A model generated the notes under the pieces. It made no database searches. It worked only from the letters and a program-made list of their open reading frames with translations, and was not told the DNA's origin. 57,034 bases of DNA from Thermaceae bacterium (lineage in GTDB: Bacteria > Deinococcota > Deinococci > Deinococcales > Thermaceae), in contig JADMIM010000012.1 of the NCBI GenBank assembly GCA_015478585.1, positions 1 through 57,034 of the forward strand, given 5' to 3'. Positions 8,101 through 15,740 of this stretch are shown piece after piece. A program made the position numbers and the translations under genes. Numbering within the stretch: the first letter of the stretch is position 1; the number at the start of each line of letters is the position of its first letter.

Positions 8101-8582
8101 ACCAACTTCCGACGTGTGGTTTTGGGGACTGAGACAGCAGTCTTGGGGCTTTCGGGCCCGTCGAACAGCTCGAGCAGTCGCCTATCCCGCTCGGCGCTTA
8201 GTTCCATGTCGGCCTTACGGGCTTCCGCCAGGACTTGTAGGAATGCCTCGTTCTCAGCCTGCTCCTCGGGAGTCCAGGCGGGCCACTCCTTGCGCCACTC
8301 CTTGGAGCTAAAGGGCTTGGCACCTTTGAGCAATTGCTCGAGGCGCTCTTGTTTGCTGGACTGGGGCCGCTCGAAGACCTCGTTGTAGGTCACGGGTCGG
8401 CCCAGCAGCTTTTCTAGGCCCGCCATCAGTTTGTCGAGGGTCTGTAGCTCGATGGCCTTGGTCTTGTTGTTCACGATGTTGTACACGGTGGTTTTGGATA
8501 GACCACTGGCCTCGGCCAACGCCAGGGGGTTGGTGCGGTGCTGGCGCAGGAGGGGCTCGAGTTTAAAGTGGGTGTTTACCAC
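8097..8582 (-). CDS. HTH (Xre/Cro-like) antitoxin of the PIN toxin
   Basis: This 161-aa protein has an N-terminal helix-turn-helix: NPLALAEASGLSKTTVYNIVNNKTKAIELQTLDKL at residues 18-52 matches the Xre/Cro type. The remainder is charged and helical, with a central WRKEWPAWTPEEQAENEAFLQ segment likely to wrap the toxin. Most VapC partners are AbrB, RHH, Phd or MerR-like, so an Xre partner is less common. The start is GTG at 8582, placed by a -10 box six bases upstream (leaderless). A palindrome covering the start codon and -10 suggests self-repression. Confidence 0.8.
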   Translation of the reverse strand: MVNTHFKLEPLLRQHRTNPLALAEASGLSKTTVYNIVNNKTKAIELQTLDKLMAGLEKLLGRPVTYNEVFERPQSSKQERLEQLLKGAKPFSSKEWRKEWPAWTPEEQAENEAFLQVLAEARKADMELSAERDRRLLELFDGPESPKTAVSVPKTTRRKLV

Positions 8583-8618
8583 TGGTCAATTTTACCAGAG
8601 GTCTAGGAAGGTTGTCCA
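8582..8618 (-). promoter_or_regulatory. Toxin-antitoxin promoter with overlapping palindromic operator
   Basis: On the minus strand TGGACA (8618-8613) is 18 bp from TAAAAT (8594-8589), which lies six bases before the GTG start. The palindrome CTGGT-N7-ACCAG (8582-8598) covers the -10 and reaches the start codon. This is where the HTH antitoxin would be expected to bind. The promoter sits in the 41-bp gap after the 661-aa gene, so the toxin-antitoxin pair can be transcribed independently of the genes upstream. Confidence 0.55.
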
Positions 8619-8623
8619 GTTGT

Positions 8624-10609
8624 TCAGCGCAGCTGTTGCAAACTTTTCTCGAGATCACCCAAGACCACGACAACATACCGCCAAGACTTACCCATTTGCA
8701 CAGTGGCGTGATGACACCATTCACGAATCGCAGCTTGACGGAGTGTGTTTGGTCTGATTTCGGGCCGGGACATAAGGTCAATCAAATAGATGGCTTCGGC
8801 AAACTCAGCTACAAAGTCGGGCTGATGCTGCTCTTCAGATGTTTCCGAAGGATAGATGGCAAACTGTCCCCGCACAGGCCGAAACCAGCCGATTGCCCCC
8901 AGCTCAAGTGACCGCACCACCTCGAGGTCGCTCCCGCCCAGCACCTGAACCGGGTAGAGGCACCGCTCGAAACCGCCAAACTCGAGCCACACATCTGCTT
9001 CGCCCGAAGAGTGGGCATGAAATTCGATGGGAGAACCGCCTGTTCGCCGCAGGCCAGACCGCAGGGGTTCCGCGCCATCCGCAGCCTTTACCTCGAAATG
9101 CAACTTGACTCCGTTGTACTCGAGTATTTGGTCATAGATGAAGTGGGCCAAATCGTGACCAAAGCGCTCCACGGTTGATTGAAGTAGTGGTTGGGGGATT
9201 GTTTGGCTCAGAGTCTGGACGGCTTGCGTACATAGCCTTCCAAGGCTGTCATGATGTAGCTCGGGGTCTATCCCCTCGAGTTCAATCAGCCAGTACAACA
9301 AATGATTCTCGAGCCGAGGGTCTTGCAAGCACGCAGTTCGCGCTACCGCTTTGATGGAGCCGATGTAAAACTCCTCCGTCTCAGGCTCAAAGGTCAGCAC
9401 AGACAGGTCGAGTGTGGCGGGAAGCTCGAGGGTGGGGCGTATGGACGTCACGCTCACACGGGGGATGGGGAGGCTGTTGAGGGGTGCAACCGCTCTGCTC
9501 GAGAACCTGGGCGCGGGCGGCATGAGGTAGTGCTGATCGCTGAGGCCATAAAAACCCTCACCCAACCCGAGGAATTCCGGCTCCCGACCCAGTAGCGCGA
9601 TTAGGGTTTCGGGCCGCACGGGTCGTGCTAGCCGCTCGTAAACCTCGCGGTGGTGCAGGGGCTTTCTGGCCCTCGAGAGGATATCCAGCACCGCCTCCTT
9701 GGTGTCAGCAAAGCCGTCCCCGAGGCTATCGAGCCGCCAGACTCCGTTCAGCCCTGCATTCTGGAACTGCGACTCATCTCGAGCCAGTGCGGCCGCAATG
9801 TTCCGGTCGGTCATTTTGCTGTACTCCTCGGGGTTAAGCCAGCCTAGTAGCTTCGCCATCTGGCTGAAGTGCCACTCATAAACTCCACTTTTGGCAAGCT
9901 CAATTGCTATTGCTTGCATCCACTCCAGAAGAGTCCATTTGTAGCTGCCGACCAAGCCCCCCCGAGTAACAAATAGTCCATCCATCGCCGAACACGTGTG
10001 AATCAGTTCGTAGGCGTTAAGTGTTGTTAAGGGTTCAGCTTCCTCCAAAGTGTAGAACCGGGGCTGTTCCCGAATCTGGATAGTTAGCGTATTGGTCTTC
10101 AAGTGGGGTCTCAAAATAGCCCAACAACCTGTTTTGAGCTCCACTAATTCACAGCCGTAGGTTCTGGCGACAAACGAGTACGGCCAGCTTGTCTTGCCAC
10201 CCCCTGCCAACCGAAAGACCCATACACTACGCTCTGCAACCTCTCGAAAGTCGTCCCAAGCGGCCTTGCGAAGCTCTCGCCCGAGTTTATCTTGATTTAT
10301 CTTTTTCTCGATTTGTCGTATCCGTTCCCGCGTTACCCCGAGCTTTTGACCCACTTCCTCAAGAGTCCGAACCCTACCGTCATAAAGACCCGATCGAAGT
10401 TTGAATACCTCCACCAAGCGCTCGTTTAAGTCGCTCAAATACAAGTTTAGTGGCCCCCACAGGTCGGGTGCTAGGGGTGCTTTTAAGGGGCCGCTAAAAA
10501 CTTGGCATGGACGCAAATAATCGAACCATTCAGATGGAACAGGCAAACTGCGATACCTGCCAAGTTTTGACTTACCCCGAGGAATAATCTGTACGTTTTC
10601 GGGTTCCAC
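8624..10609 (-). CDS. Sigma-70 region-4-like HTH / winged-helix protein with degenerate type III Res-like C-terminus
   Basis: I do not know this 661-aa protein as a named family. Residues about 62-115 ([17 protein letters not shown], then [12 protein letters not shown]) match sigma-70 region 4.2, a -35-binding HTH. Residues about 298-360 ([25 protein letters not shown]) look like a HARE-type winged helix. From about 405 to the end it parallels the Res protein encoded at 2250-4967: [10 protein letters not shown] vs [18 protein letters not shown] vs [16 protein letters not shown] vs [17 protein letters not shown] vs QPDFVAELA. The nuclease Glu and Lys (LEVKA) have become LIDLMS (Asp611, Met613), so cleavage is unlikely. 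The start is GTG after GGGGAGG, 12 bp from the helicase stop, so the two are coupled. The first 275 codons lack CTCGAG. Confidence 0.8.
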   Translation of the reverse strand: MEPENVQIIPRGKSKLGRYRSLPVPSEWFDYLRPCQVFSGPLKAPLAPDLWGPLNLYLSDLNERLVEVFKLRSGLYDGRVRTLEEVGQKLGVTRERIRQIEKKINQDKLGRELRKAAWDDFREVAERSVWVFRLAGGGKTSWPYSFVARTYGCELVELKTGCWAILRPHLKTNTLTIQIREQPRFYTLEEAEPLTTLNAYELIHTCSAMDGLFVTRGGLVGSYKWTLLEWMQAIAIELAKSGVYEWHFSQMAKLLGWLNPEEYSKMTDRNIAAALARDESQFQNAGLNGVWRLDSLGDGFADTKEAVLDILSRARKPLHHREVYERLARPVRPETLIALLGREPEFLGLGEGFYGLSDQHYLMPPAPRFSSRAVAPLNSLPIPRVSVTSIRPTLELPATLDLSVLTFEPETEEFYIGSIKAVARTACLQDPRLENHLLYWLIELEGIDPELHHDSLGRLCTQAVQTLSQTIPQPLLQSTVERFGHDLAHFIYDQILEYNGVKLHFEVKAADGAEPLRSGLRRTGGSPIEFHAHSSGEADVWLEFGGFERCLYPVQVLGGSDLEVVRSLELGAIGWFRPVRGQFAIYPSETSEEQHQPDFVAEFAEAIYLIDLMSRPEIRPNTLRQAAIREWCHHATVQMGKSWRYVVVVLGDLEKSLQQLR

Positions 10610-10621
10610 CTTTCCTCCCCA

Positions 10622-13441
10622 TCAAATAACTTTCCAACGAATCGTGAAAATCCCCTCGAGGCTTTGCTGTTGCTGTAACTGCCCCTCGAGTTCTTCGATT
10701 AGGTTTCCACGCATTTGGTCGATTTCATCCTGGGCATCAAACAAACTGCGGCGCTTGGTATTGCGGGTGGCCTCGAGGGCCTTGATCTGCTTCTGGCCCT
10801 CGAGTTTCTCTTGCAAACTATTGGCGAGGCTGGCAGCGCGGCGGGCTTCTTTGATTTGCCGATCAATCTCTTTGATCTCGCGCTCGAGGCCCACCTTCAT
10901 GTCGTCGGCCCAGGAGTCCAGCCGATTGGCCTCGCGCTCAAAAAAATCTGCATTCCGTTGATTGATGTCTGTCTGCACCACCTCACGGCGGGCCTGGGTA
11001 ATCGTCTCAATCGTCTGTGGCACAGGCCCCGCAGCATCCCCTGCCACCCTGGCAGGTAGCTTGAACAGGTCTTGAGGGGTACCCTCGAGCATGACCTCCC
11101 CGCTGTCACACACCCCAACAGCCAGCAAGTAGTCCTCGGTCTGATGCAGGGCGGTCACGCTGAATTTGCTCAAACGCAGCCAGCCCGACTGGCCCCGCAG
11201 ATTCTCCAAGACAGTGATTTTGGAGCCGTAAGCGGCATAGTCAAACTCCAGCTCGGCCACGCCTAGGGGGCGCTCCTTAGCCTGTCGAATAAGGTACTGG
11301 GCTAAGTCGTCGGACAGTCGGTAATAGTGGGTCTCGGGGTTGTGGCGGGGCAGTTCATAGCGCCCCAGCGGAACCTCGAGGGGGGTCGGGTTGATGAATA
11401 GGTCGAACCCCCGCTCGTCGAAGTGGGCTGCTGCCCCCAACTCGGCCTTGGTGAAGTCCAGCAACAGGCGCTCGAAGCGGTTCAGGATGTCCCGGCTCTG
11501 CGCCTCGCTGTCCTTGAGACGCTGGTTCACCTCCTCGTCAAAGTTCTCCAGCAACTTCTTGCGAGTCAGGCTCATGGAGTCCTGTATTTCTAGGCTCAGT
11601 TCCTGCTGGAGTGCATCAAAGGCGGCCTGAATCTGGTCAGGGGTGCGGCAGCGTTGGTAGATGTCAGCGATGCGCCGCTCAAAATCCACGCCCGATTCGA
11701 TGGCCCCAAGCACATCATCCGACGAGCCGAAAACCCCATCGAAGAGTTTGAACTTGTGCTCGAGCAATTCGAACACCCTCTGATCGGCCTGGTTGGCACG
11801 GTTGACGAAGTTCACCACCACCACATCGTGCTTCTGGCCATAGCGGTGGCAGCGCCCAATCCGCTGCTCGATGCGTTGGGGGTTCCAGGGTAGGTCGTAG
11901 TTGATGACCAAGGAGCAGAATTGCAGGTTGATACCCTCCGACCCCGCCTCCGTGGCGATCATGATCTCGGCCCGCTCTCGGAACTCGTCCACCAGAGCGC
12001 TCCGCATGTCGGCCGGGGAGTCCGTAACCTGGTCGGTTCCCTTGTGCCGCTGCTTCCACGCCTTGAGGATGCGCTTGGAGGCGGGGTCGGAGTTGCTGCC
12101 GTTGAACAAAACCATCTTGCCCCCGTAGAGCGGCTCGAGCAGTTGCTGCAAGTAGGCTTGGGTGCGGCGCGACTCGGTGAAGATGATGGCCTTGCGCTCG
12201 GCCCCTAGCCCCTCGGCGGCCGCGAAAGCCCGCTCTAGCGCGGTCAACAGGGCTTGCCCCTTGGCATTGTCGGTAATGCTCGAGGCCAGCCCAAAGTAGC
12301 GCTCGAGGTCGGCCACCTCTTGGGCGATGGTGGCCTTGTCTTCCTCGCTGAGAGGTCTCTCCTCGTCCTCCCACTCGTCAGCGGTCTCCTCGAGGGACTC
12401 GTAATCCTCGGCCAGGGTGTTGCCCAAGTCCCCATTCACCTGCTTCCTGAGCCGCTTGGCGATGTTCTTCAAGGCTCCTGCTACTGCGAAGCTCGAGGAA
12501 GCTAGTAGCTTACGCATTACCAAGGTAATCAGGTTGCGCTGGGAGTTGGGCAAGCCGTGTAGATTCTGGCGCTGAAGGTATTCACTGACTAACTCGTACA
12601 ACTCGGTTTCAGCCGCGCTCGGAGTAAAGTCTTGGGTCAGGGGTTCGCGCCGGGTGTATTTGATATACGGTTGTACTTGTCGACGCAAGGTACGGTGACA
12701 AATCGGGCGCAGCCGCTCACGCAGGGCATGGAAGGTTTGGGCATCCTCGAGGTTGGAAAACTGAGCCTTGAAGCTACCCAAATCACCAAAAGTATGGTCA
12801 TCAATGATGCTGACCAGCCCATACAGCTCTTGCAGGTTGTTTTGCAGCGGAGTGGCGGTCAGCAGAATCTTGGGGGCGTGATCCAGGGCCTGCTTCAGCG
12901 TCTGGGCGATCACGTTTGCGGGCTTGTAGACGTTCCGTAGGCGGTGGGCTTCGTCCATCACCACCAAATTCCAGTTTATGCGCCGTATATCGCCCGCCTT
13001 GGCCCTGGCGAACTGGTAAGAGCAGATGACAATTTTACTCGAGGCAAAGGGCTCGAAGTTGCCCTTCCGGTTCGCGGCGTTATAGAACTTGCTCTCGAGA
13101 ATCTCGCAGGGCAGGAAGAACTTCTCGGAAAGCTCCTGGAACCACTGCTTCCGCAGGTTGGCGGGGGTGACGATCAGGATTTGCCGCTTGCGCTCGGCCC
13201 ACTTCTGGGCTATGACCAGTCCAGCCTCGATGGTCTTGCCCAGACCCACCTCATCCGCCAAAATGGCCCCTTTGGACAGCGGTGAGCGGAAGGCAAACAG
13301 GGCCGCGTCTACTTGGTGGGGGTTCAGGTCAACCTGGGCATCTACCAAGGTACTGGCTAGCTTCGCCAGATCGTCTGAGGCAAAGCGCTGGGTGAGTTGC
13401 TCGGCGAATAGGCGGCTGTGGAATATGGTCGCAGGATGCAT
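10622..13441 (-). CDS. SNF2-family DEAD/DEAH helicase of the restriction cluster
   Basis: This protein of 939 aa from the ATG at 13441 is a Swi2/Snf2-type ATPase. It has DEVGLGKT (63-70), VVMDEAHRLRN with DEAH at 163-166, LLTATPLQNN, and QRIGRCHRYGQ (motif VI). A long charged coiled-coil C-terminus follows (about 830-930, EREIKEIDRQIKEARR). Such helicases act as DNA translocases and occur beside type III-like mod/res genes and in DISARM-type systems. A preceding segment in another frame, starting with ATG at 13506 (MADFGLSETLDLLDSVLKYVRE), reads like the natural N-terminus. The gene therefore either starts internally or carries a one-base frameshift near 13440. It is the first gene of the cluster. 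Confidence 0.88.
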   Translation of the reverse strand: MHPATIFHSRLFAEQLTQRFASDDLAKLASTLVDAQVDLNPHQVDAALFAFRSPLSKGAILADEVGLGKTIEAGLVIAQKWAERKRQILIVTPANLRKQWFQELSEKFFLPCEILESKFYNAANRKGNFEPFASSKIVICSYQFARAKAGDIRRINWNLVVMDEAHRLRNVYKPANVIAQTLKQALDHAPKILLTATPLQNNLQELYGLVSIIDDHTFGDLGSFKAQFSNLEDAQTFHALRERLRPICHRTLRRQVQPYIKYTRREPLTQDFTPSAAETELYELVSEYLQRQNLHGLPNSQRNLITLVMRKLLASSSFAVAGALKNIAKRLRKQVNGDLGNTLAEDYESLEETADEWEDEERPLSEEDKATIAQEVADLERYFGLASSITDNAKGQALLTALERAFAAAEGLGAERKAIIFTESRRTQAYLQQLLEPLYGGKMVLFNGSNSDPASKRILKAWKQRHKGTDQVTDSPADMRSALVDEFRERAEIMIATEAGSEGINLQFCSLVINYDLPWNPQRIEQRIGRCHRYGQKHDVVVVNFVNRANQADQRVFELLEHKFKLFDGVFGSSDDVLGAIESGVDFERRIADIYQRCRTPDQIQAAFDALQQELSLEIQDSMSLTRKKLLENFDEEVNQRLKDSEAQSRDILNRFERLLLDFTKAELGAAAHFDERGFDLFINPTPLEVPLGRYELPRHNPETHYYRLSDDLAQYLIRQAKERPLGVAELEFDYAAYGSKITVLENLRGQSGWLRLSKFSVTALHQTEDYLLAVGVCDSGEVMLEGTPQDLFKLPARVAGDAAGPVPQTIETITQARREVVQTDINQRNADFFEREANRLDSWADDMKVGLEREIKEIDRQIKEARRAASLANSLQEKLEGQKQIKALEATRNTKRRSLFDAQDEIDQMRGNLIEELEGQLQQQQSLEGIFTIRWKVI

Positions 13442-13615
13442 TCCCGCACATACTTTAGCACCGAATCCAGCAGATCCAGGGTTTCGCTCAGGCCAAAATC
13501 CGCCATAGGCGGATAACTGCACGGTCTGGTCTGAGTAAGCAAGTACTAGCCCTGCAGGCGCAAAACAGAATGGCGAGCTCAAGGGGCAGAAGCATTAAGC
13601 AGTAAGCAACGAGCT

Positions 13616-13876
13616 TTGATAAGTCAAGACAGAAAAGTTTACCTAAACGTAGAACTACTCCTGCTGCTATTCGGTAACACTAGCACCACTAATATAGTGG
13701 CGAATATATCAAGTAGCACCAGTAGCACCGAAAAATCTCAGGAAAAACCGGAAGATACCGATCAGTGCGAGGAAGAAACACTTTGTTTCAACTTTCCCGT
13801 GCCCATACAGATAAAAAGAAATAGATACGCGGAAAACCATAGCCGCGGTTTTCGCAAAGGGCCCACACCCTGGTAG
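13616..13876 (+). CDS. Doubtful small ORF in AT-rich stretch upstream of the helicase
   Basis: An 86-codon frame begins with TTG and encodes a Ser/Thr/Glu-rich sequence (GNTSTTNIVANISSSTSSTE) without recognisable domain. The DNA is clearly AT-richer than the surroundings and has no CTCGAG word, as in imported DNA. There is no ribosome site. The inverted repeat CCACTA-ATA-TAGTGG lies inside it at about 13687. It may be a real acquired gene, a decayed one, or noncoding. Between 13877 and 13920 I see nothing. Confidence 0.2.
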   Translation: MISQDRKVYLNVELLLLLFGNTSTTNIVANISSSTSSTEKSQEKPEDTDQCEEETLCFNFPVPIQIKRNRYAENHSRGFRKGPTPW

Positions 13877-13920
13877 GGGTATTTCCCAAACGACCCACCA
13901 ATCACGGCAGCGAAGCTACC

Positions 13921-14094
13921 CTATGGAAAACAAACGAAAATAGAGCCCTCTTCATATTGATTTAGCCGACATGCAACCCCAAGAATTGCGTCCGTGATTG
14001 ACAGTTGGCTCTGCACCCAGAGCCGACTGTCAATGAAGAGTGCGATAAGTGTCACCCCCACAAAAACCTTTAGGGATAATTGATGCTTATTCAT
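13921..14094 (-). CDS. Possible small membrane or exported peptide
   Basis: A 57-aa frame starting MNKHQLSLKVFVGVTLIALFIDSR has a charged N-terminus and one hydrophobic segment resembling a signal anchor. It begins 10 bp after the stop of the DCC-family gene in the same direction, so it could be co-transcribed. No ribosome site and no known family, so support is weak. Confidence 0.25.
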   Translation of the reverse strand: MNKHQLSLKVFVGVTLIALFIDSRLWVQSQLSITDAILGVACRLNQYEEGSIFVCFP

Positions 14095-14104
14095 GAGGAT
14101 CGCT

Positions 14105-14539
14105 CTACAAAAAGCGGCCCCGAAGTTCGGGGGTCGGAACCATACAAACTTCGCGCCTGCCAAAAATGCGGTAACGGTTGCGGGCTACCCAGCGATATAT
14201 GCTATCCCTGAAGAACTTGGGCAGCCAGCGAAATCTATAAGCAAAGCTCCAGATGCCACCCAGACGGTACAGGATGTGCAAAGCCGCGTCGGACTCGAGC
14301 CAAACTCTACTGCCTTCAATTACCACAACACTGTCTGCAAGCGCATTGCAAGCGGGAATCCCGTGTTGAGCAAGTAGTTTTTGCCCAGCCTCCGACTGCT
14401 GTGAAGCAAACTGAAATTGTCCGTGGGGGTCATGCTGGATGATAAATTGAACGGTGCTATTGCAGAGGTTGCACACCCCGTCGAAGAGCACCACCGTCTT
14501 ATCCACGTTTTCAAGATAACCCCGCCTGAGAAACCGCAC
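14105..14539 (-). CDS. DCC-family thiol-disulfide oxidoreductase-like protein (DUF393)
   Basis: This 144-aa protein carries the defining motif VVLFDGVCNLCN near residues 16-27, a CxxC pair in a thioredoxin-like setting. The family is named after its conserved DxxCxxC and is presumed redox-active; substrates are not established. The rest (SDAALHILYRLGG, WVARNRYRIFGRRE) matches the family throughout. The start is uncertain: GTG at 14539, or GTG at 14506, which would give the usual short N-terminus. It is divergent from the secreted peptidase at 14596. Confidence 0.8.
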   Translation of the reverse strand: MRFLRRGYLENVDKTVVLFDGVCNLCNSTVQFIIQHDPHGQFQFASQQSEAGQKLLAQHGIPACNALADSVVVIEGSRVWLESDAALHILYRLGGIWSFAYRFRWLPKFFRDSIYRWVARNRYRIFGRREVCMVPTPELRGRFL

Positions 14540-14595
14540 CGTAAGCCGAAAAACGGTAGACTTCGGGCTATGAATCCACGGCTCGGGGTCAATCC

Positions 14596-15666
14596 ATGCG
14601 GACGTTGGCGCTCCTTTTTATGATTCTGGGCGGCGCACAGGCGGCTTCGTTGTGGCTTGGCTTCGATGCTGCTGCACTCCCCGGCTCGAGCCTCGAGGGG
14701 CTACAAATGGACTCCGGTAGTGCCCTAAAGGTCACTTTGAGGGCAAATGCGGCCTCGGGAACGCTCGAAACTGCTCCTATCCCAGCTCAGGCTTTCGACA
14801 CTGCTATCGTTTCTTGGAACGCCGAAACTCCGTCGGGGACTTGGCTCGAGCTTTCCCTGCGGGCCAAGCTTGGCCCAAGCTGGACGCGGTATTATCCACT
14901 GGCGGTGTGGTCTTCCGACCCCCAGCAACGATACTCTTTCACGGATAAAGGCGATGCAGAGGGAGGGATTCAGACCGATACCCTGGAGCTGAAAAAGCCT
15001 GCCAGTGCTTTGCAAATCCGCGTGGTGCTGCACAGCTCGAGACCTGGTATTAGTCCCCTACTTTCAGGCTTGACGGCAGTAACAAGCGACTCTAAAACCC
15101 ACGGTCAGACGGGCCTCGAGACATCGGACAAAAAAGCTTGGGGCCTCGAGTTGGAAGTTCCGGTTCATTCCCAGATGATTTACCCAGAGGGTGGTGAAGT
15201 GTGGTGCTCGCCTACCAGTGTGACGATGATTTTGGGCTACTGGAGCGCTGGCCTGGGCCACACCCTGGCTGACTCAGTTCCTATCGCCGCCCAGGCCACC
15301 TGGGACAGCGTATATGACGGCGCGGGCAACTGGCCCTTCAACACCGCCTATGCTGCCAGCAAAGGTCTACGGGCCTATGTCAGCCGCCTCTCCGGGCTCG
15401 CCGAGGCCGAGGGCTATATCGTCAGGGGCATTCCTCTGGTGCTCTCTATTGCCTGGGGGGTGGGTGGGTTGCCAGGGGCGTATATCCCCGAGTCGAACGG
15501 GCATCTGGTGGTGTTACGGGGCTTTACCAAGGAAGGCGACCCGGTTATCAACGACCCCGCCGCGCCGGAAGATGCTGGGGTGCGCACGGTTTATCCCAGG
15601 GCCGCACTAGAAAAAGCCTGGATTGCCCACTCGGGCGGGGTGGTGTACATCATCGAAGCCCGATAA
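14596..15666 (+). CDS. Secreted C39-like cysteine peptidase
   Basis: This 356-aa protein has a short signal peptide (MRTLALLFMILGGAQA). Residues about 20-170 form a beta-rich region of unknown type. Residues about 185-356 are a papain-like C39 domain: GGEVWCSPTSVTMIL supplies the catalytic cysteine, NGHLVVLRGF the histidine and VINDPAAP the third polar residue. The domain resembles the Peptidase_C39_2 group rather than bacteriocin exporters, since no transporter is attached or adjacent. It probably acts outside the cytoplasmic membrane; the substrate is unknown. Confidence 0.82.
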   Translation: MRTLALLFMILGGAQAASLWLGFDAAALPGSSLEGLQMDSGSALKVTLRANAASGTLETAPIPAQAFDTAIVSWNAETPSGTWLELSLRAKLGPSWTRYYPLAVWSSDPQQRYSFTDKGDAEGGIQTDTLELKKPASALQIRVVLHSSRPGISPLLSGLTAVTSDSKTHGQTGLETSDKKAWGLELEVPVHSQMIYPEGGEVWCSPTSVTMILGYWSAGLGHTLADSVPIAAQATWDSVYDGAGNWPFNTAYAASKGLRAYVSRLSGLAEAEGYIVRGIPLVLSIAWGVGGLPGAYIPESNGHLVVLRGFTKEGDPVINDPAAPEDAGVRTVYPRAALEKAWIAHSGGVVYIIEAR

Positions 15667-15705
15667 ACAGCGGCTTTTGTAACCCAGCTTGCCTGAGCCC
15701 AGGGG

Positions 15706-15729
15706 CGTGTTGCTATAATATGCAACACG
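15706..15729 (+). promoter_or_regulatory. moaA promoter with perfect palindromic operator
   Basis: A consensus -10 TATAAT (15714-15719) lies exactly in the middle of a perfect 8-bp inverted repeat, CGTGTTGC-N8-GCAACACG. A dimeric regulator bound here would block RNA polymerase. A possible -35 TTGCCT is at about 15689. The -10 abuts the ATG at 15720, so that codon cannot be on the transcript and the start must be 15741. Confidence 0.6.
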
Positions 15730-15740
15730 GAAACGTCACG

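Noticed and set aside
2250-13441. Complete DISARM or BREX system
   Set aside because: A SNF2 helicase and a methyltransferase are present, but drmA/drmB/drmC and pglZ/brxC-type genes are absent; Mod and Res are clear type III subunits.
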